Shown piece by piece: positions 22,542-33,063 of a DNA stretch of 64,000 nt. The DNA is from Argentina anserina (Eukaryota > Streptophyta > Magnoliopsida > Rosales > Rosaceae): NCBI RefSeq assembly GCF_933775445.1, contig NC_065876.1:4774001-4838000 (forward strand), written 5' to 3'. The notes beneath the pieces are model-generated. The model ran no database searches, was not told where the DNA came from, and saw nothing but the letters and a program-made list of their open reading frames with translations. The translations under genes were made by a program, and so were the position numbers. Position 1 is the first letter of the stretch. Every line of letters starts with the position of its first letter.

Positions 22542-22603
22542 CTGTAGCTCTTGTTGCTAAGAAGATTGTCTTCGAGTTCTAATTCCTTCATTCAGTGAGC
22601 CAA

Positions 22604-24173
22604 TCACATCTGCTGTAGTGTGATCTTTCTGACTTGTCTATACCCAGCTCGAATGCGTGGACCTGAAGCATAAACAGTATCTACATTTTTATGATTGTGA
22701 ACAACATTATCCAGTTCTTCTTCTGAACTTTCATCATCAATTTTTAAAGGAAAGAACTCTGGAGACTCAGACACATGTCTAACAAAGTAATCATCAACAA
22801 CAACATTAATGGCATTATAAACCCTGAAAGCTCTACTATTTACAGAATATCCCATGAACACTCCAGGTTCACTTCTTGCTTCAAATTTAGACATTTGATC
22901 CTTGTCCTTATAAATATAACAAGGACTTCCAAACACATGGAAATATTTAATGTTAGGGACCTTACCTCTCCAAAGATCATAAGGAGTCTTACTTTCACCT
23001 GGTATGAAGAAAACTCGATTTGCAATGTAGCATGCAGTGCTCACTACTTCTGCCCAAAAGGATGACTTAATTCCTGCAAAATGTAGCATGACTCTGGCCA
23101 TATCCAACAGAACCCGATTTTTCCCTTCCACCACTCCATTTTATTGTGGAGTGATAGGAGCAGAGAACTCATGAAAAATACCTTGCTCATGACAATAGTT
23201 AGCAAAACATTTATTTTTTGAATTCAGTTCTATTATCTGACCTAATTCTGACAATTTTCAGATCAATTTTTCTCTTTTCATTAATAAGCACTTTACTCAA
23301 GCCTTCAAAAGTTTCACTCTTATCTTTCAGAAAATATATCTTGAGAAGTTATCAACCACTACAAGAATATAGCTTTTACCTCCCTCACTTTCAGGTTGTG
23401 CTGGTCCAATTAGGTCCATATGTAGCAGCTCCAAAACTTTTGTAGTCGAAGTGGAATTTACCACTTGATGAGCAGCCATGGTTTGTTTTCCAAGTTTAAA
23501 AACCCTGCAGACAGTGTCAGTTTTACCAGATAATTTTGGAATTCTGTAATGCAATCACTTCTTGAGATTTTTAATATCAAATCTTGAAAGCTAATGTGTC
23601 CCATTTTTCGATGCCAGAAATTTAAGGTATCCTCAGAGGTTGTACCTATGAGATATGACTCCATAGAGACATTAGTTGAGGTATAAACATGATAGCAATT
23701 GTTAGAAGCTCTGAGACCTCTTATGACAATTTTGATCTTCATCTAGATCAACACATTTGAAACTATTAAACCATACATCCCACTTTTCATCAGCCAATTG
23801 ACTAAAACTAATTAAATTTGCTGTTAGTCCTTCAACATAATAAACATTCTTCAAATCAGGCATGTTTGAAGCATGAACTGTCTTTTCCAAGAACATGTGC
23901 TCTTCTTCCATCACCAAATGTTACTTTTCCTGCTGTGAATGCATCATCAAATTATTTGAACCAATGTTTGTCACCTGTCATATGTCTAGAGCATCCACTA
24001 TCAAGATACCAAGAATCAGATCTTCTTTCTGCAACGGTTGTAAATGCAACTAAACAAGTAGCTACAGTAGGCACATCATCAGGAATAAATCCAGCCATTA
24101 AACAAGTAGCAATAACAGGTTCATCATCAGGTACAAAATCAGCCAAAAAACAATTTGCTCGTGATTGATGCAT
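22604..24173 (-). pseudogene. Sirevirus-type protease, GAG-pre-integrase and integrase
   Basis: The protease active site DSG lies near 24020. Pieces 23917-23702, 23742-23458 and 23554-23327 carry GAG-pre-IN and the integrase start (HMDLIGPAQPESEGGKSYILV). Piece 23134-22604 carries the integrase C-terminal half (SFWAEVVSTACYIANR, YFHVFGSPCYI, GVFMGYSVNSRAFRVYN). Confidence 0.83.
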
Positions 24174-24762
24174 GTCATTCTAATTTTTGGATTTGTGATA
24201 TGATCTCCTATTTCCAGTTTCCTCATTTAAAATGTGATCAGATAAACGTTTCAAAATTTCACTACGTCTAGCTCAACTTTAACAAATCAAATTTATTCTC
24301 ATTTTCTTTTGTACTAAGAATTTCCCTCTTAATTTTCTCACAATCTGGTCGAATGTGTCATACTTTACCACATAAATGACAAATAAGAGTAAAAGAAGTT
24401 TTTCTAAAAGATCCCTCAATCTTGTTTTTCTCAAACTCTTGACCATACATGTTCAGAAAATTTGTTAGTTCATCATCAGAAGAAGATGCTACTGAAACTT
24501 TTTGTGCCTTAACAAAATTAACATGTTTATCATAAGCACACTTTTTCACAAGTATAACCAAGACCTGAGGTATCCTTGAAACTAACTTCAAATTTCTGAA
24601 ATTTTTCTTCAGTCAGCCTTAACTTATCCTGCAATGAAACAACATTAGTAGATAAAGTAGAGTTTTCATCAGTTTTCAATTTTAAGGCTTTTTCCAGATC
24701 AAGAATTTTTCTTTCAAGTTCAACTTCATTTGTATGTCTGCTTGTCTTCAGAAGATCATCAT

Positions 24763-25922
24763 TTAATTTTTGAAAATCATTTCCAGCTGTTTCCTTTTAA
24801 GTTCCAAGTTTTTTTGTGTAGATCTGAGCATCATCTCATCCTTTGAATGTTCTCTGGTAACTTGTTCAATTTTGTCCTCCAACTTTTTGTTCCTTTTTAA
24901 CATACCTAGAGAGGCAGTATACAACTCAGCATATGTGTCTTCTTTCTCTTCATCTTCTTCATCAGAACTGTCACTGTCAGAATTTTGCAAAGAAGAAACA
25001 AATGCAACATTCTTTGAAGTAACATCATCATCATTATCACTATCACTCCAAGAAGATTTAAGGACCTTAGTTTCAAGATCTTTTGTTTTTATATTACCAC
25101 AGTTAGTAGCAATATGACCAATACCACCACATTCAAAACATCTAATATTTGAGGAAGATTTGTTTTGTGAATATTTGTTAGATCCTGCTTCACCATTTGA
25201 TTTTTTATTGAAGTTCTGAAAACATTTTGGTTCAGCAGAAGATTCTGAAGTATTTATATGTTTCAATTTTTTTAAAAAAAATCTTTAGTTAATAAGGCAA
25301 ACTCTGAAGAATTTAAATTGTCATCTACCTTTTCTTCCTCTTTTGAAGCTTTGAAAGCAATATTCTTTGACTTCTTGGTCTCTCTCGTATCATCATCCTT
25401 TAGCTTAAAATCATAGGTTTCAAGATTTCCTACCAGTTCAGCCAAGGGATAAACATCATGAGTTTCTTGAATGGCAGTCTCCTTTGCTCGAATTTTCAAA
25501 GGTAGGGATCTTAGAAATTTTTTAACAACTTTATGCTCATGAATAACTTCGTTAAGAATAGCACATTTACTGGCTACTGTAATCAGTCTTTTATGAAAAT
25601 GATCAATTGTCTCGTCATCCTCCATTTGTAAAGCTTCACATTCATGTTCCAACAACTGCAGTTTCTGAGCTTTGACCTTTTTATCTCCCTCGTATGTTTC
25701 TGCTAGCGTATCCCACTGTTCTTTTGAAGTGCTACATTGTGATATAAGCATTCTGTCATCTTTGGTTGAAGCTATGCTCAAGGCATTGGTTGCTTTGTTT
25801 TCAGCTTCACAAAAAGCAATTTCATCTTTTGACCAATTTTTGAAATGTTTAAGAGGTAAACTACTAGAGGTAGCACCATCTACTTGTTTAGGTTCACTCT
25901 CATTTTCCTCTTTTGCAATCAC
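24763..25922 (-). pseudogene. Sirevirus-type gag with CCHC knuckle and coiled coil
   Basis: Two open pieces, 25922-25272 and 25266-24763, are separated by an A/T-run frameshift near 25269. The first has the UBN2 gag core. The second has CX2CX4HX4C and then a Ser/Asp/Glu-rich and Lys-rich coiled-coil segment (KLEDKIEQVTREHSKDEM). Confidence 0.85.
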
Positions 25923-26053
25923 AGGATGTTGCCATCCATGTAAAATGCATTGTCATGTTCGAGAGTCAATTGAAGAAACAAAAGCTCTCATAGCACCTTT
26001 CCACTCAGAAATTATCACCATTGATGCCTCATAACAAAAAAGTTTCCTTCCAT

Positions 26054-26553
26054 CAGTGGCGGATCCAGGATCAAATTGTAACCCGGGCTAATTGTAAAGA
26101 AAAAAAATTTCAACGAATCTGAACAAGATATCATATTTTTAAGCACAAAAAATTAGATTATACACTAACTATTTTGAACTACTATATACCAGTTCGTACA
26201 TATTACATCATCATCGGCATTAGAACTTTAATCTTTGAGTTTCAAATGAAATCTTATTGGCACTATCAACTAATTATACTATCTTTTTTAGCTAATTGGT
26301 TTTAATACAAAAGGATTCGAATACGAAATTATTAATAATTTGTTCTAGTCAAATGCAGTAGTATTTATACTTGGTGGTAAAGTTTATATAGCATTTCAGA
26401 GACAATTACAACTACTCGTACATAGTAAGAATTGAGGATATCAATTATGTTAGTGTATATATATATATATACATATGATGAGTTTTTTTTTCTAACCTCT
26501 CAAAAACTCACCTAGGCTTAAGCCTAGGCAAGCCGAGGCTGGATCCGCCAGTG
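26054..26553. mobile_element. hAT-type MITE (500 bp) inserted in the Sirevirus leader
   Basis: Ends are CAGTGGCGGATCCAG and CTGGATCCGCCAGTG, inverted repeats with one mismatch in 15. Flanks are a perfect 8-bp target duplication CCTTCCAT (26046-26053 and 26554-26561). An 8-bp duplication and CA(G/C)TGGCGGA termini are the hAT signature. The inside is AT-rich and has no coding; it contains an AT dinucleotide run near 26456. Confidence 0.93.
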
Positions 26554-26592
26554 CCTTCCATCATACTAAATCTACTAGGTAAAAATCTAGAA

Positions 26593-26957
26593 CCTGCTCT
26601 GATGCCAAATAAAAGTATATAGATGAACTAAAACTCAGAAACTTGAACACAATAATTGTTAACTACAGTGTAAACCCTTTCGGGAAAAATCACCACGAGA
26701 CTTTGTGAGCGGTGTGTGGAATAGGCTCCCTCCATAGAATAATCAAACCATTATGGAAACAGTGATTTTCGGTTTTCCCATCTTAAAAGAAGCATGCATA
26801 ATGTTTTAACCTAATTTCCTACATGCACCAACCAATGATCAAACAAATTTTGCTGGTCAATAAATAAAAGTCGTCATCAATCATTATGGTTCTATTATAT
26901 TAGCCCTAGCTAGAATAAACACATCCAAAGAATAATATTCGAGTTCTGGTTATTACA
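26593..26957 (-). repeat. PBS and candidate 5' LTR of the Sirevirus-type element
   Basis: The reverse complement of 26593-26607 is TGGCATCAGAGCAGG, a tRNA-Met-type PBS. The LTR would run from 26608 to about 26957, where the plus strand ends GGTTATTACA (minus-strand TGTAATAACC start). No second copy is in the window, so the outer boundary is tentative. Confidence 0.45.
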
Positions 26958-27906
26958 CCCTCCTCCATTGGCCCCCAGAAGCCACGTGGCTGTGCATTTT
27001 GAAACCACCGATAACGATGTCCGAAAAAGGATACTTAATTAGTTTACGAATACCATTCGCTGATTGCTTGTACTTCTGTGTTAGGCAGTAAGATTTCAAA
27101 GATGTGCCGCATAAGTCTCTCTTCTCTTTTCTATTGTTAGGACAATACCACGGACACATCCAGCGCCGTTTCTCCTGATCCCCAATACAAACTCTAAATC
27201 TTCCGCACAACGCCAGTTGGTGATGTAGATAGTTAGCCGAAGAGTTCGAGGAGCAGCTTGAGAAAGGTATGGCGAGACAAGGTCGTAGACAAACATAAAT
27301 TTCCTATAATGCCTAAGTTTACTTTTCCTTACATTCATAAGTTTTCTAGTTTTAATAGGTTTGTTATTTCTTAGTTCTAGTCTTAATAGGATTAACTATA
27401 TTTTAGAACCTATATAAAGGCACCTTCTATGTTGTATTAGGCATTCAATCAATCAATACAATTCAACTTATTAAAAGATTTATCTATTTTGTTACATTTA
27501 TATTTCGGCTTAACGCTTGTCTACCGATTTTATATAATTACCCATAGCTTTCACTACGTTAATTGGATGCAAAGATCCGAAAGTAAGCTGGCTTCTTCTG
27601 TGTCTGTTTTTTTTCTTTTTCCTTCCCTTCATTGATATGCATGTTGACAATGCTAAAATTCCATATGATGTTGGTCCAATATTTACTACATTTGCATCTG
27701 CTTACTGGTTAGGGTTTAGGATAAATATTAAAAAAGAAAGTATAAATCAAAAGTTTAATGACGTGACGTTGAGCTATTACTAATGCAGTTGCTTGAATAT
27801 GTCTTCTTGATCTGGTACACATTTGGTTTATGTTACATAACACCTTAGGTCTTTGCAACTACTAACATTTTCTAATGCTTCCTATTTATTGATCAGTTCT
27901 TCAAGC
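26958..27906. other. Upstream region of the RING gene with an LTR-like promoter remnant
   Basis: At about 27330-27500 there is a TATA box (CCTATATAAAGGCACC, about 27408-27423) followed by GTATTAGGCATTCAATCAATCAATACAATT. This layout resembles the U3/R of plant LTRs, but no LTR ends were confirmed. A possible 5'-UTR splice donor (CGAAAGTAAGCTGG, about 27576) and an acceptor before 27907 may belong to the RING gene. Confidence 0.3.
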
Positions 27907-28668
27907 ATGTCCAGTGAGATTGTGCCGACATTTCGCACCCAAATCTTCCAAGGAAAAGATGAGCGTAATCCCTATGAAATTCCAAGCAACATGCTTATGA
28001 TCGACTTTTTGCTCAACAAGGCTACTGGAAGCTGTCCTTACGACAATCGTACACATATAACTTACGATAGTCCCCCTCGCCTCGTAAAGTACAAGACAAT
28101 TGTGATTAAACACCATGATTTCTTGTTATCATCTGAAAGGATTAAGCAAACATGGATGTTGTCTGGGATTCTTACCAGCATGGAAGTCCCAGAAGATAAG
28201 CATCCAACTATTATTGATAAAATATTTCTGGCAGTCGAGGCGGCCGACGTCCCTGGACCGCCTCTGACATGTTCCTTTTTGGATTTGAGAATCAAATTGA
28301 GAAGACCAAAAGTCGTTACTTTAGAATGTCTGGAGAAAGTTAGACTTGATTGTTTGGAAGACGCTACTAGACGAGATATATGTGGTGTTTGCCTAGATCA
28401 CTTAGATGGTGTAGAAGAAGGTATTGCGCAGCAACTGATGATTACTCGCTTGCCCTGCCTTCATCTTTTTCATGAAGACTGCATTGTCAAATTATCGAAG
28501 GTGAATCACTTGTGTCCCTTGTGCCGTTACCCAATGCCAACGATAGAGGAGGAAGAGCCATCAGTACCGTGGAAGATGAATTGGCCTATGTTTCTCACAG
28601 TACTAGGCTATGGTCTTCACAGTGCCCACTGGTGGTATATTCACTGCTATGCTGGCCGGCACACATAG
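27907..28668 (+). CDS. RING-H2 finger protein, probable E3 ubiquitin ligase (253 aa)
   Basis: The first ATG in the open frame is at 27907 (MSSEIVPTFRTQIFQG). Residues about 158-206 form a RING-H2: CGVC, a 26-residue loop, PCLHLFHEDC and CPLC. This gives the C3H2C3 ligand order expected for an E2-binding ubiquitin ligase. The N-terminal 155 residues match no domain I recognise. The tail after the RING is Trp/His-rich (WKMNWPMFLTVLGYGLHSAHWW), possibly a short membrane-associating segment. The ORF is uninterrupted in one exon, and an upstream UTR intron is possible. Substrate unknown. Confidence 0.85.
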   Translation: MSSEIVPTFRTQIFQGKDERNPYEIPSNMLMIDFLLNKATGSCPYDNRTHITYDSPPRLVKYKTIVIKHHDFLLSSERIKQTWMLSGILTSMEVPEDKHPTIIDKIFLAVEAADVPGPPLTCSFLDLRIKLRRPKVVTLECLEKVRLDCLEDATRRDICGVCLDHLDGVEEGIAQQLMITRLPCLHLFHEDCIVKLSKVNHLCPLCRYPMPTIEEEEPSVPWKMNWPMFLTVLGYGLHSAHWWYIHCYAGRHT

Positions 28669-29148
28669 ATGGAGATATAATTAGCTTATCATGACTTGTT
28701 AAGCTAGGTGAAGTAGCAATGAGCATATCTTGTACTCAAAAGTAGATAGAAGACTTATCATCATGAATTCATGATCATACCCTAGTTTTTTGTTATGTAA
28801 TCTTTGGTTAGTTCTCGAGTTTGTGTTATTTGTAAATTATGCGAATCAGATTTAATGGTAATTATATAAATACAATAGCAAAAGCCTGTTATGGAAGTAG
28901 AATACCAAACCTGCTGATATCTCTATTTACACAGATTTAACACTGAAAATGAACATACTGATGTATGTGATGAAGGACTTCTCGTTATTAAATTTATGCA
29001 AGGGAAAATAATGCGATTAATACATATCTGCCCACACAGAAAGTCCTAGCTAGCAGAGGAAGCAAACCAAAACAGATTGCTTACCCAGGAAAACCTACGT
29101 AGAACTAGAAGATGTATACATATTTAGAACTTAGAAGTACTAAGCATT
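28669..29148. other. Intergenic, 3' of the RING gene and of the micropeptide gene
   Basis: Convergent 3' flanks. AT-rich; no further gene seen. Confidence 0.4.
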
Positions 29149-29286
29149 TCAATAATAGTGGTAAACAGCAATTCTCCCTTGAGGAGGAGGCTGACATATG
29201 ACAAAGAAAGCCATTGCTAACACAATAGCCAGAACAAACCCCAGCAACAATGTATCGTCCGGATCACTGCAGCACCTAATTCCCAT
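29149..29286 (-). CDS. 45-aa membrane micropeptide
   Basis: Minus-strand ATG at 29286 and TGA at 29151-29149 give 45 residues. The N-terminus MGIRCCSDPDD is followed by one strongly hydrophobic segment (TLLLGFVLAIVLAMAFFVI) and a C-terminus CQPPPQGRIAVYHYY. The layout of a short head, single membrane span and Pro-rich cap ending in RxAVYxYY looks designed rather than random, and resembles small conserved plant membrane proteins of unknown function (from memory, not verified). Vicinal Cys at 5-6 could be lipidated (inference). The function is unknown. Confidence 0.6.
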   Translation of the reverse strand: MGIRCCSDPDDTLLLGFVLAIVLAMAFFVICQPPPQGRIAVYHYY

Positions 29287-29841
29287 TCTTCACTTCACTC
29301 CTCAACTCTAAACTTCCAAGTTCGAATAGAACTTTGCAAACTGCAAAGGAAGAACTCAACAAGAAGAATTGAAGCGCGTCAATGAGTTGAGTGTGAGCTT
29401 AAGCAACAGTATAAGGTTTTAGATGAAGGGACGATATCCATGTAATGCTTATGCAGCCAGTGAGGAGCTGACACGTTTTCGCTTATTTAACAATGTCGTT
29501 CCCTAACTTCGGGTGGTTTTGGTTTTTTTTTTTCGCTTATTTGTGGCTACCACTCAACCATAGGGTTTCTGGCTTTCTGCTACCTCTGCTTTTCTTTCTA
29601 CGTTTACGCATACCTTATATTTACCGATCGAAACAGTATCTTGTGGAAGGTGTATCGATATCTTGTGTGCGTACTCATTAAAAATTCTATTTTGAGATAT
29701 AAACATCACTTGTTCATCACATCTAACATAATTTAGAATAAATGTTCCATATATTGTTCAATCCAGCTTAATTTTCAGAAGTATATATGAACAACTCGTA
29801 TCTACATTCGGAAGCAAAGAAAAGCAATTTAGGTTGCCGCA
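29287..29841. other. Intergenic, 5' of the micropeptide gene up to TRIM B
   Basis: No gene supported. Plus-strand ORF 29493-29681 is a T-rich hydrophobic chance frame. Confidence 0.35.
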
Positions 29842-30433
29842 TGTTAAACAGCGTCAAGCGTGGCACGTGGGCCAACTGTACCGATACTGTCCTAACTTAG
29901 ACACCTCACAGGTGTTGGGTTTAATCACAAAAGATCTCGGTACAATTGGTTATTATCCACTCACTTATAAGCTTTAATTTCTTTGTCACTTTATAGATGT
30001 GGGGTCTCTCCTCTCCAACACGCCCCCTCACGTGCAACCTAATTTTTAGGTCTGCACGTGACAGATTAACATCCCACATACTGTGACGAAATAAACCAAT
30101 GTCCAGTAACCAACGACACTTGGTGACCATCCAATCGGAAACTCTCCGATGACATAATAATGGCACCCATTTTGGGCTCATGACAAAGTGGCACCCAACT
30201 CGAGCCCACGACAGATTGGAGGCGCGACTGGAGAGGGACCCGCTCTGATACCATGTTAAACATTGATAAGCGTGGCTCGTGGACCAACTGTACCGATACT
30301 GTCTCAACTTAGCTACCTCACATGTGTTGGGTTTTAATCACAAAAGGCCTCGGCACAATTAGTTATTATCCACCCACTTATAAGCTTTATTTTCTTTGTC
30401 ACTTCTTAGATGTGAGATCTCTCCTCTCCAACA
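29842..30433 (-). mobile_element. TRIM element B, complete
   Basis: Same family as TRIM A. LTRs are 29842-30020 and 30254-30433, with a PBS (reverse of CTCTGATACCA, ending 30253) and a polypurine tract (after 30020). The perfect target duplication is CCGCA (29837-29841 and 30434-30438). The internal domain carries a short duplication (GGCACCCA...GGGCTCATGACAAAGTGGCACCCA), so it is slightly longer than in A. Confidence 0.93.
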
Positions 30434-31173
30434 CCGCATACCAAATTCAAAGCGCATGCGAAGCCAGATATAGTCTTCTAAAGACGATTTGACCATCGGC
30501 GCGCCATATATCGTGCAACTTATTTCTGCAAAGGACAATGCAAGGGCTCATACATAGTATCTAAATGAACACTAGTATTTATCACGCCAAGTTAAGCACT
30601 GTTGCTACAGTAAAATGATCAATGGATATCTTGCTATCATCTCAATAAGTATCTACTTAATCGGTTAGAATGGTTGAAACTGCGAATTAGGTAACTAGGT
30701 ACCGTATTTTTCATGAGAGAGAGAGAGAGAGAGAGAGTAGCTAGGAGTCCTTTGGTCTACGACTCTACGTTGTGAGAGAGAAAGTGAGATTACGAGTCCT
30801 CTGGTTTGCAAGTTCAAATGTAACACTCATTTATCTTGTACGTATCATTACAATTAATCCTGCTCAACGAAGATATATACAGTCGTCCAATGTATTATGC
30901 GAGGTAGCTAGCAGACCAGGAACAAAGTCTTGATTAAGCGCCGGATCGTCAAGTTCCTTCTCAGTTCGATAAATATTCCATGTCTTGCTTTGATGAATGA
31001 TTTTGATGTCTTTCTAGCTTCTTCCTAAGTTTCTTGTTTATTTAGGTATGCAACATGTTTCTGATGTAGAATGCATGTTAAGAAAACCCTACATAATTAC
31101 ACGTACTGAATCTCTCTAGAATTCGATCTCTTAATTCGATCTCTTAATTCTGACCCATCTTGAAGAACTTTTG
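30434..31173. other. Intergenic with a GA microsatellite
   Basis: (GA)n at 30715-30737. No gene seen. Confidence 0.5.
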
Positions 31174-31351
31174 TGTTAAACAGCGACAAGCGTGGCCCGT
31201 TGACCAACTGTACCGATATTGTCCCAACGTAGCCACCTCACAGGTGTTGGGTTTTAATCACAAAAGGCCTCGGTACAATTGGTTATTATTCACCCACTTA
31301 TAAACTTTATTTTCTTTGTCACTTCTTAGATGGGATCTCTCCTCTCCAACA
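31174..31351 (-). mobile_element. Solo LTR of the TRIM family
   Basis: A single 178-bp copy of the TRIM LTR (TGTTAAACAGCGACAAG... to CTCTCCAACA). Flanks TTTTG (31169-31173) and CTTTG (31352-31356) are a target duplication with one change. No partner LTR is present, so it arose by LTR recombination. Confidence 0.88.
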
Positions 31352-31440
31352 CTTTGTTTCTAATTAATGAACCTTTTGTTTTTTGTTTGTGCCTTCAATT
31401 TTGCCAGGGTACGTACGTATCTAAAAACCTTACACTTAAC

Positions 31441-32070
31441 ATGGCTGAAGATCAGTTCCAAAATCAACTAGAAATGTCATCAATATCGCCTCTTGTCATT
31501 GTCAAGGCCGGCTCATCATCATCCTCAACCTTTCTGCAACCACCGGCGCCTACCGCGCCTCAAATATTACCAATCCGACTAGCTAATTAACTAAGGATAG
31601 TTATCTACTCTGGAAGGCTTTATTCATCCCCGTTTTGAAGGCCTATTGATATGTTGAACCTCGCTGAAGGAAGAGAGCTGTGTCCAACTCAATTCTTGTC
31701 TAGTTCTACTGTTGATGAAGGCGAGAAGGAAAGCCCTGCCTATACCAGTTGGATCAAGAGGGACCAAATGCTTCTGACTTGGATAAACACAAGTCTATCT
31801 CCGAGCATGTTCCGGCACACAATAGAATGCACGAGTGGACAAGCTCTGTGGCAGCACTTAGAAAATCTCTTGGCCAACGATAGAAAATCTCATGTACAAG
31901 AGCTCAAGACTCGCTTCCAAAACCTGGACATGCGCAGTTACCACCTTATCGTTTTATACCTCAGAGAAGCTCAATCTATACCTGATAGCTCAATCTATAC
32001 CTCAGACATGCGCAGTTACCACCTTATGCTGAATTGGTTGCCTCCATCAGGATTCGACCTCACCCCATAG
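31441..32070 (+). pseudogene. Copia gag fragment
   Basis: The frame 31441-31590 (MAEDQFQNQLEMSS...) stops at TAA. A second frame, 31651-32070, carries gag strings (TSWIKRDQMLLTWINTSLSP, ALWQHLENLLANDRKSHVQELK). A stop and frameshift lie between them. A local duplication (GACATGCGCAGTTACCACCTTAT at about 31928 and 32008) disrupts the end. No pol follows, so this is an isolated gag remnant. Confidence 0.75.
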
Positions 32071-32451
32071 GCCATAACTCGACCAGAATTGCGCAACTTA
32101 CTAGTAAGTCCTGAATCACGTATACGAGAAGAAAAATACGACGAAGGTCTACCATTATGCCTGGGTTACATTTTCTCAGTCTTGTTACTTTTCACAATCA
32201 TTATTCTGGCTGTCCCAAGTGGCTAAACAAACATCATCCAGCTATACTCTATAACCAATTTTAATTTCTTTCATAGATATCATTTTTCGGATTGTTTGTT
32301 TCTGTTTCTATGCATTGCCAGTATTTACCAAAAATCCTCATCACAACATCTCCAGCGGTTAATGAAGCAAGCAGCTTTTTTGCATATCATTTATATTCAA
32401 ATTAGCCCTCGTCAGATAAGCTTTTCTAAATCACAAAAAAAGGGGAAAAAA
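32071..32451. other. Intergenic
   Basis: No gene seen. A-rich runs at 32432-32450 on the plus strand give the T-run terminator of the minus-strand tRNA. Confidence 0.4.
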
Positions 32452-32524
32452 TGGAGATGCGGGGTATCGATCCCCGTACCTCTCGCATGCTAAGCGAGCG
32501 CTCTACCATCTGAGCTACATCCCC
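32452..32524 (-). tRNA. tRNA-Ala (anticodon AGC)
   Basis: Read on the minus strand, 32524 to 32452 folds as a 73-nt cloverleaf. The acceptor stem is GGGGATG/CATCTCC with discriminator A, the A box is TAGCTCAGATGG, and the anticodon loop is CTTAGCATG. The B box/T arm is GGGGATCGATACCCC. No intron. A T-run (AAAAAA on the plus strand before 32451) fits a Pol III terminator. It is the standard nuclear plant tRNA-Ala(AGC) and looks functional. Confidence 0.96.
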
Positions 32525-33063
32525 GCTGTTGATGAACTTGTCTGATTTTTATAATTTGAACAAAACTTTCTGTGCCCTAATATGTAGAATAAAATGCATT
32601 GCATGATTTGAGTCCCGTGTCACTGAATCATCCACTCTGAAATCTGAATACCTCCCATTCTATGACCATTTGATATATGTTGAATTTCTCAACCTGATTG
32701 ATCGGCGCTATTTATTTACTTCACAGTTGGTTTAAACCTCTTCACATATCGCTTCCCGTGACCCATATAATCCATCAATTTACACCTAAATATGAAAAGA
32801 AGAGCGTCTTCCTTCTCCAAGTGAATTCCTCATTTGCTTGCAATAGTTGCAAAGATCTGAAGATAGGGTTCCATTATATTCGACAAACAATTTCAACACA
32901 TCTTTGTCGGTGAGATTCGTGTTTATATCGATATTAAATTCAAGAGCATCTGAATCCGAGTATTGCCCAACCCTAACAACTTGACATAATATCATCAATT
33001 TTTTGCACATAAATTTCTTTTTTAAATCAAATAAATTTCTTTTTCTTTCAATAATATCCTATA
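32525..33063. other. Intergenic, 3' flank of the F-box/MYND gene
   Basis: AT-rich; no gene seen. Confidence 0.4.

Larger units (their letters stand above)
21236..26053 (-). mobile_element. Ty1/copia element of Sirevirus type, 3' truncated and degenerate
   Basis: Minus-strand order is gag (25922-25272, with SKEQWDTLAETYEGDKKVK and PLAELVGNLETYDFKLK), an acidic coiled-coil extension with a CCHC knuckle (CFECGGIGHIATNC, about 25140-25100), protease (SWYLDSGCSRHMTG, about 24020), GAG-pre-integrase (FWHRKMGHIS), integrase, RT and the first part of RNase H. The long gag with a coiled coil is typical of Sireviruses. There are many frameshifts and stops. No LTR matching the 5' LTR candidate at 26608 is found on the left, so the 3' end is truncated near 21236. 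A hAT MITE sits in the leader. Confidence 0.85.
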
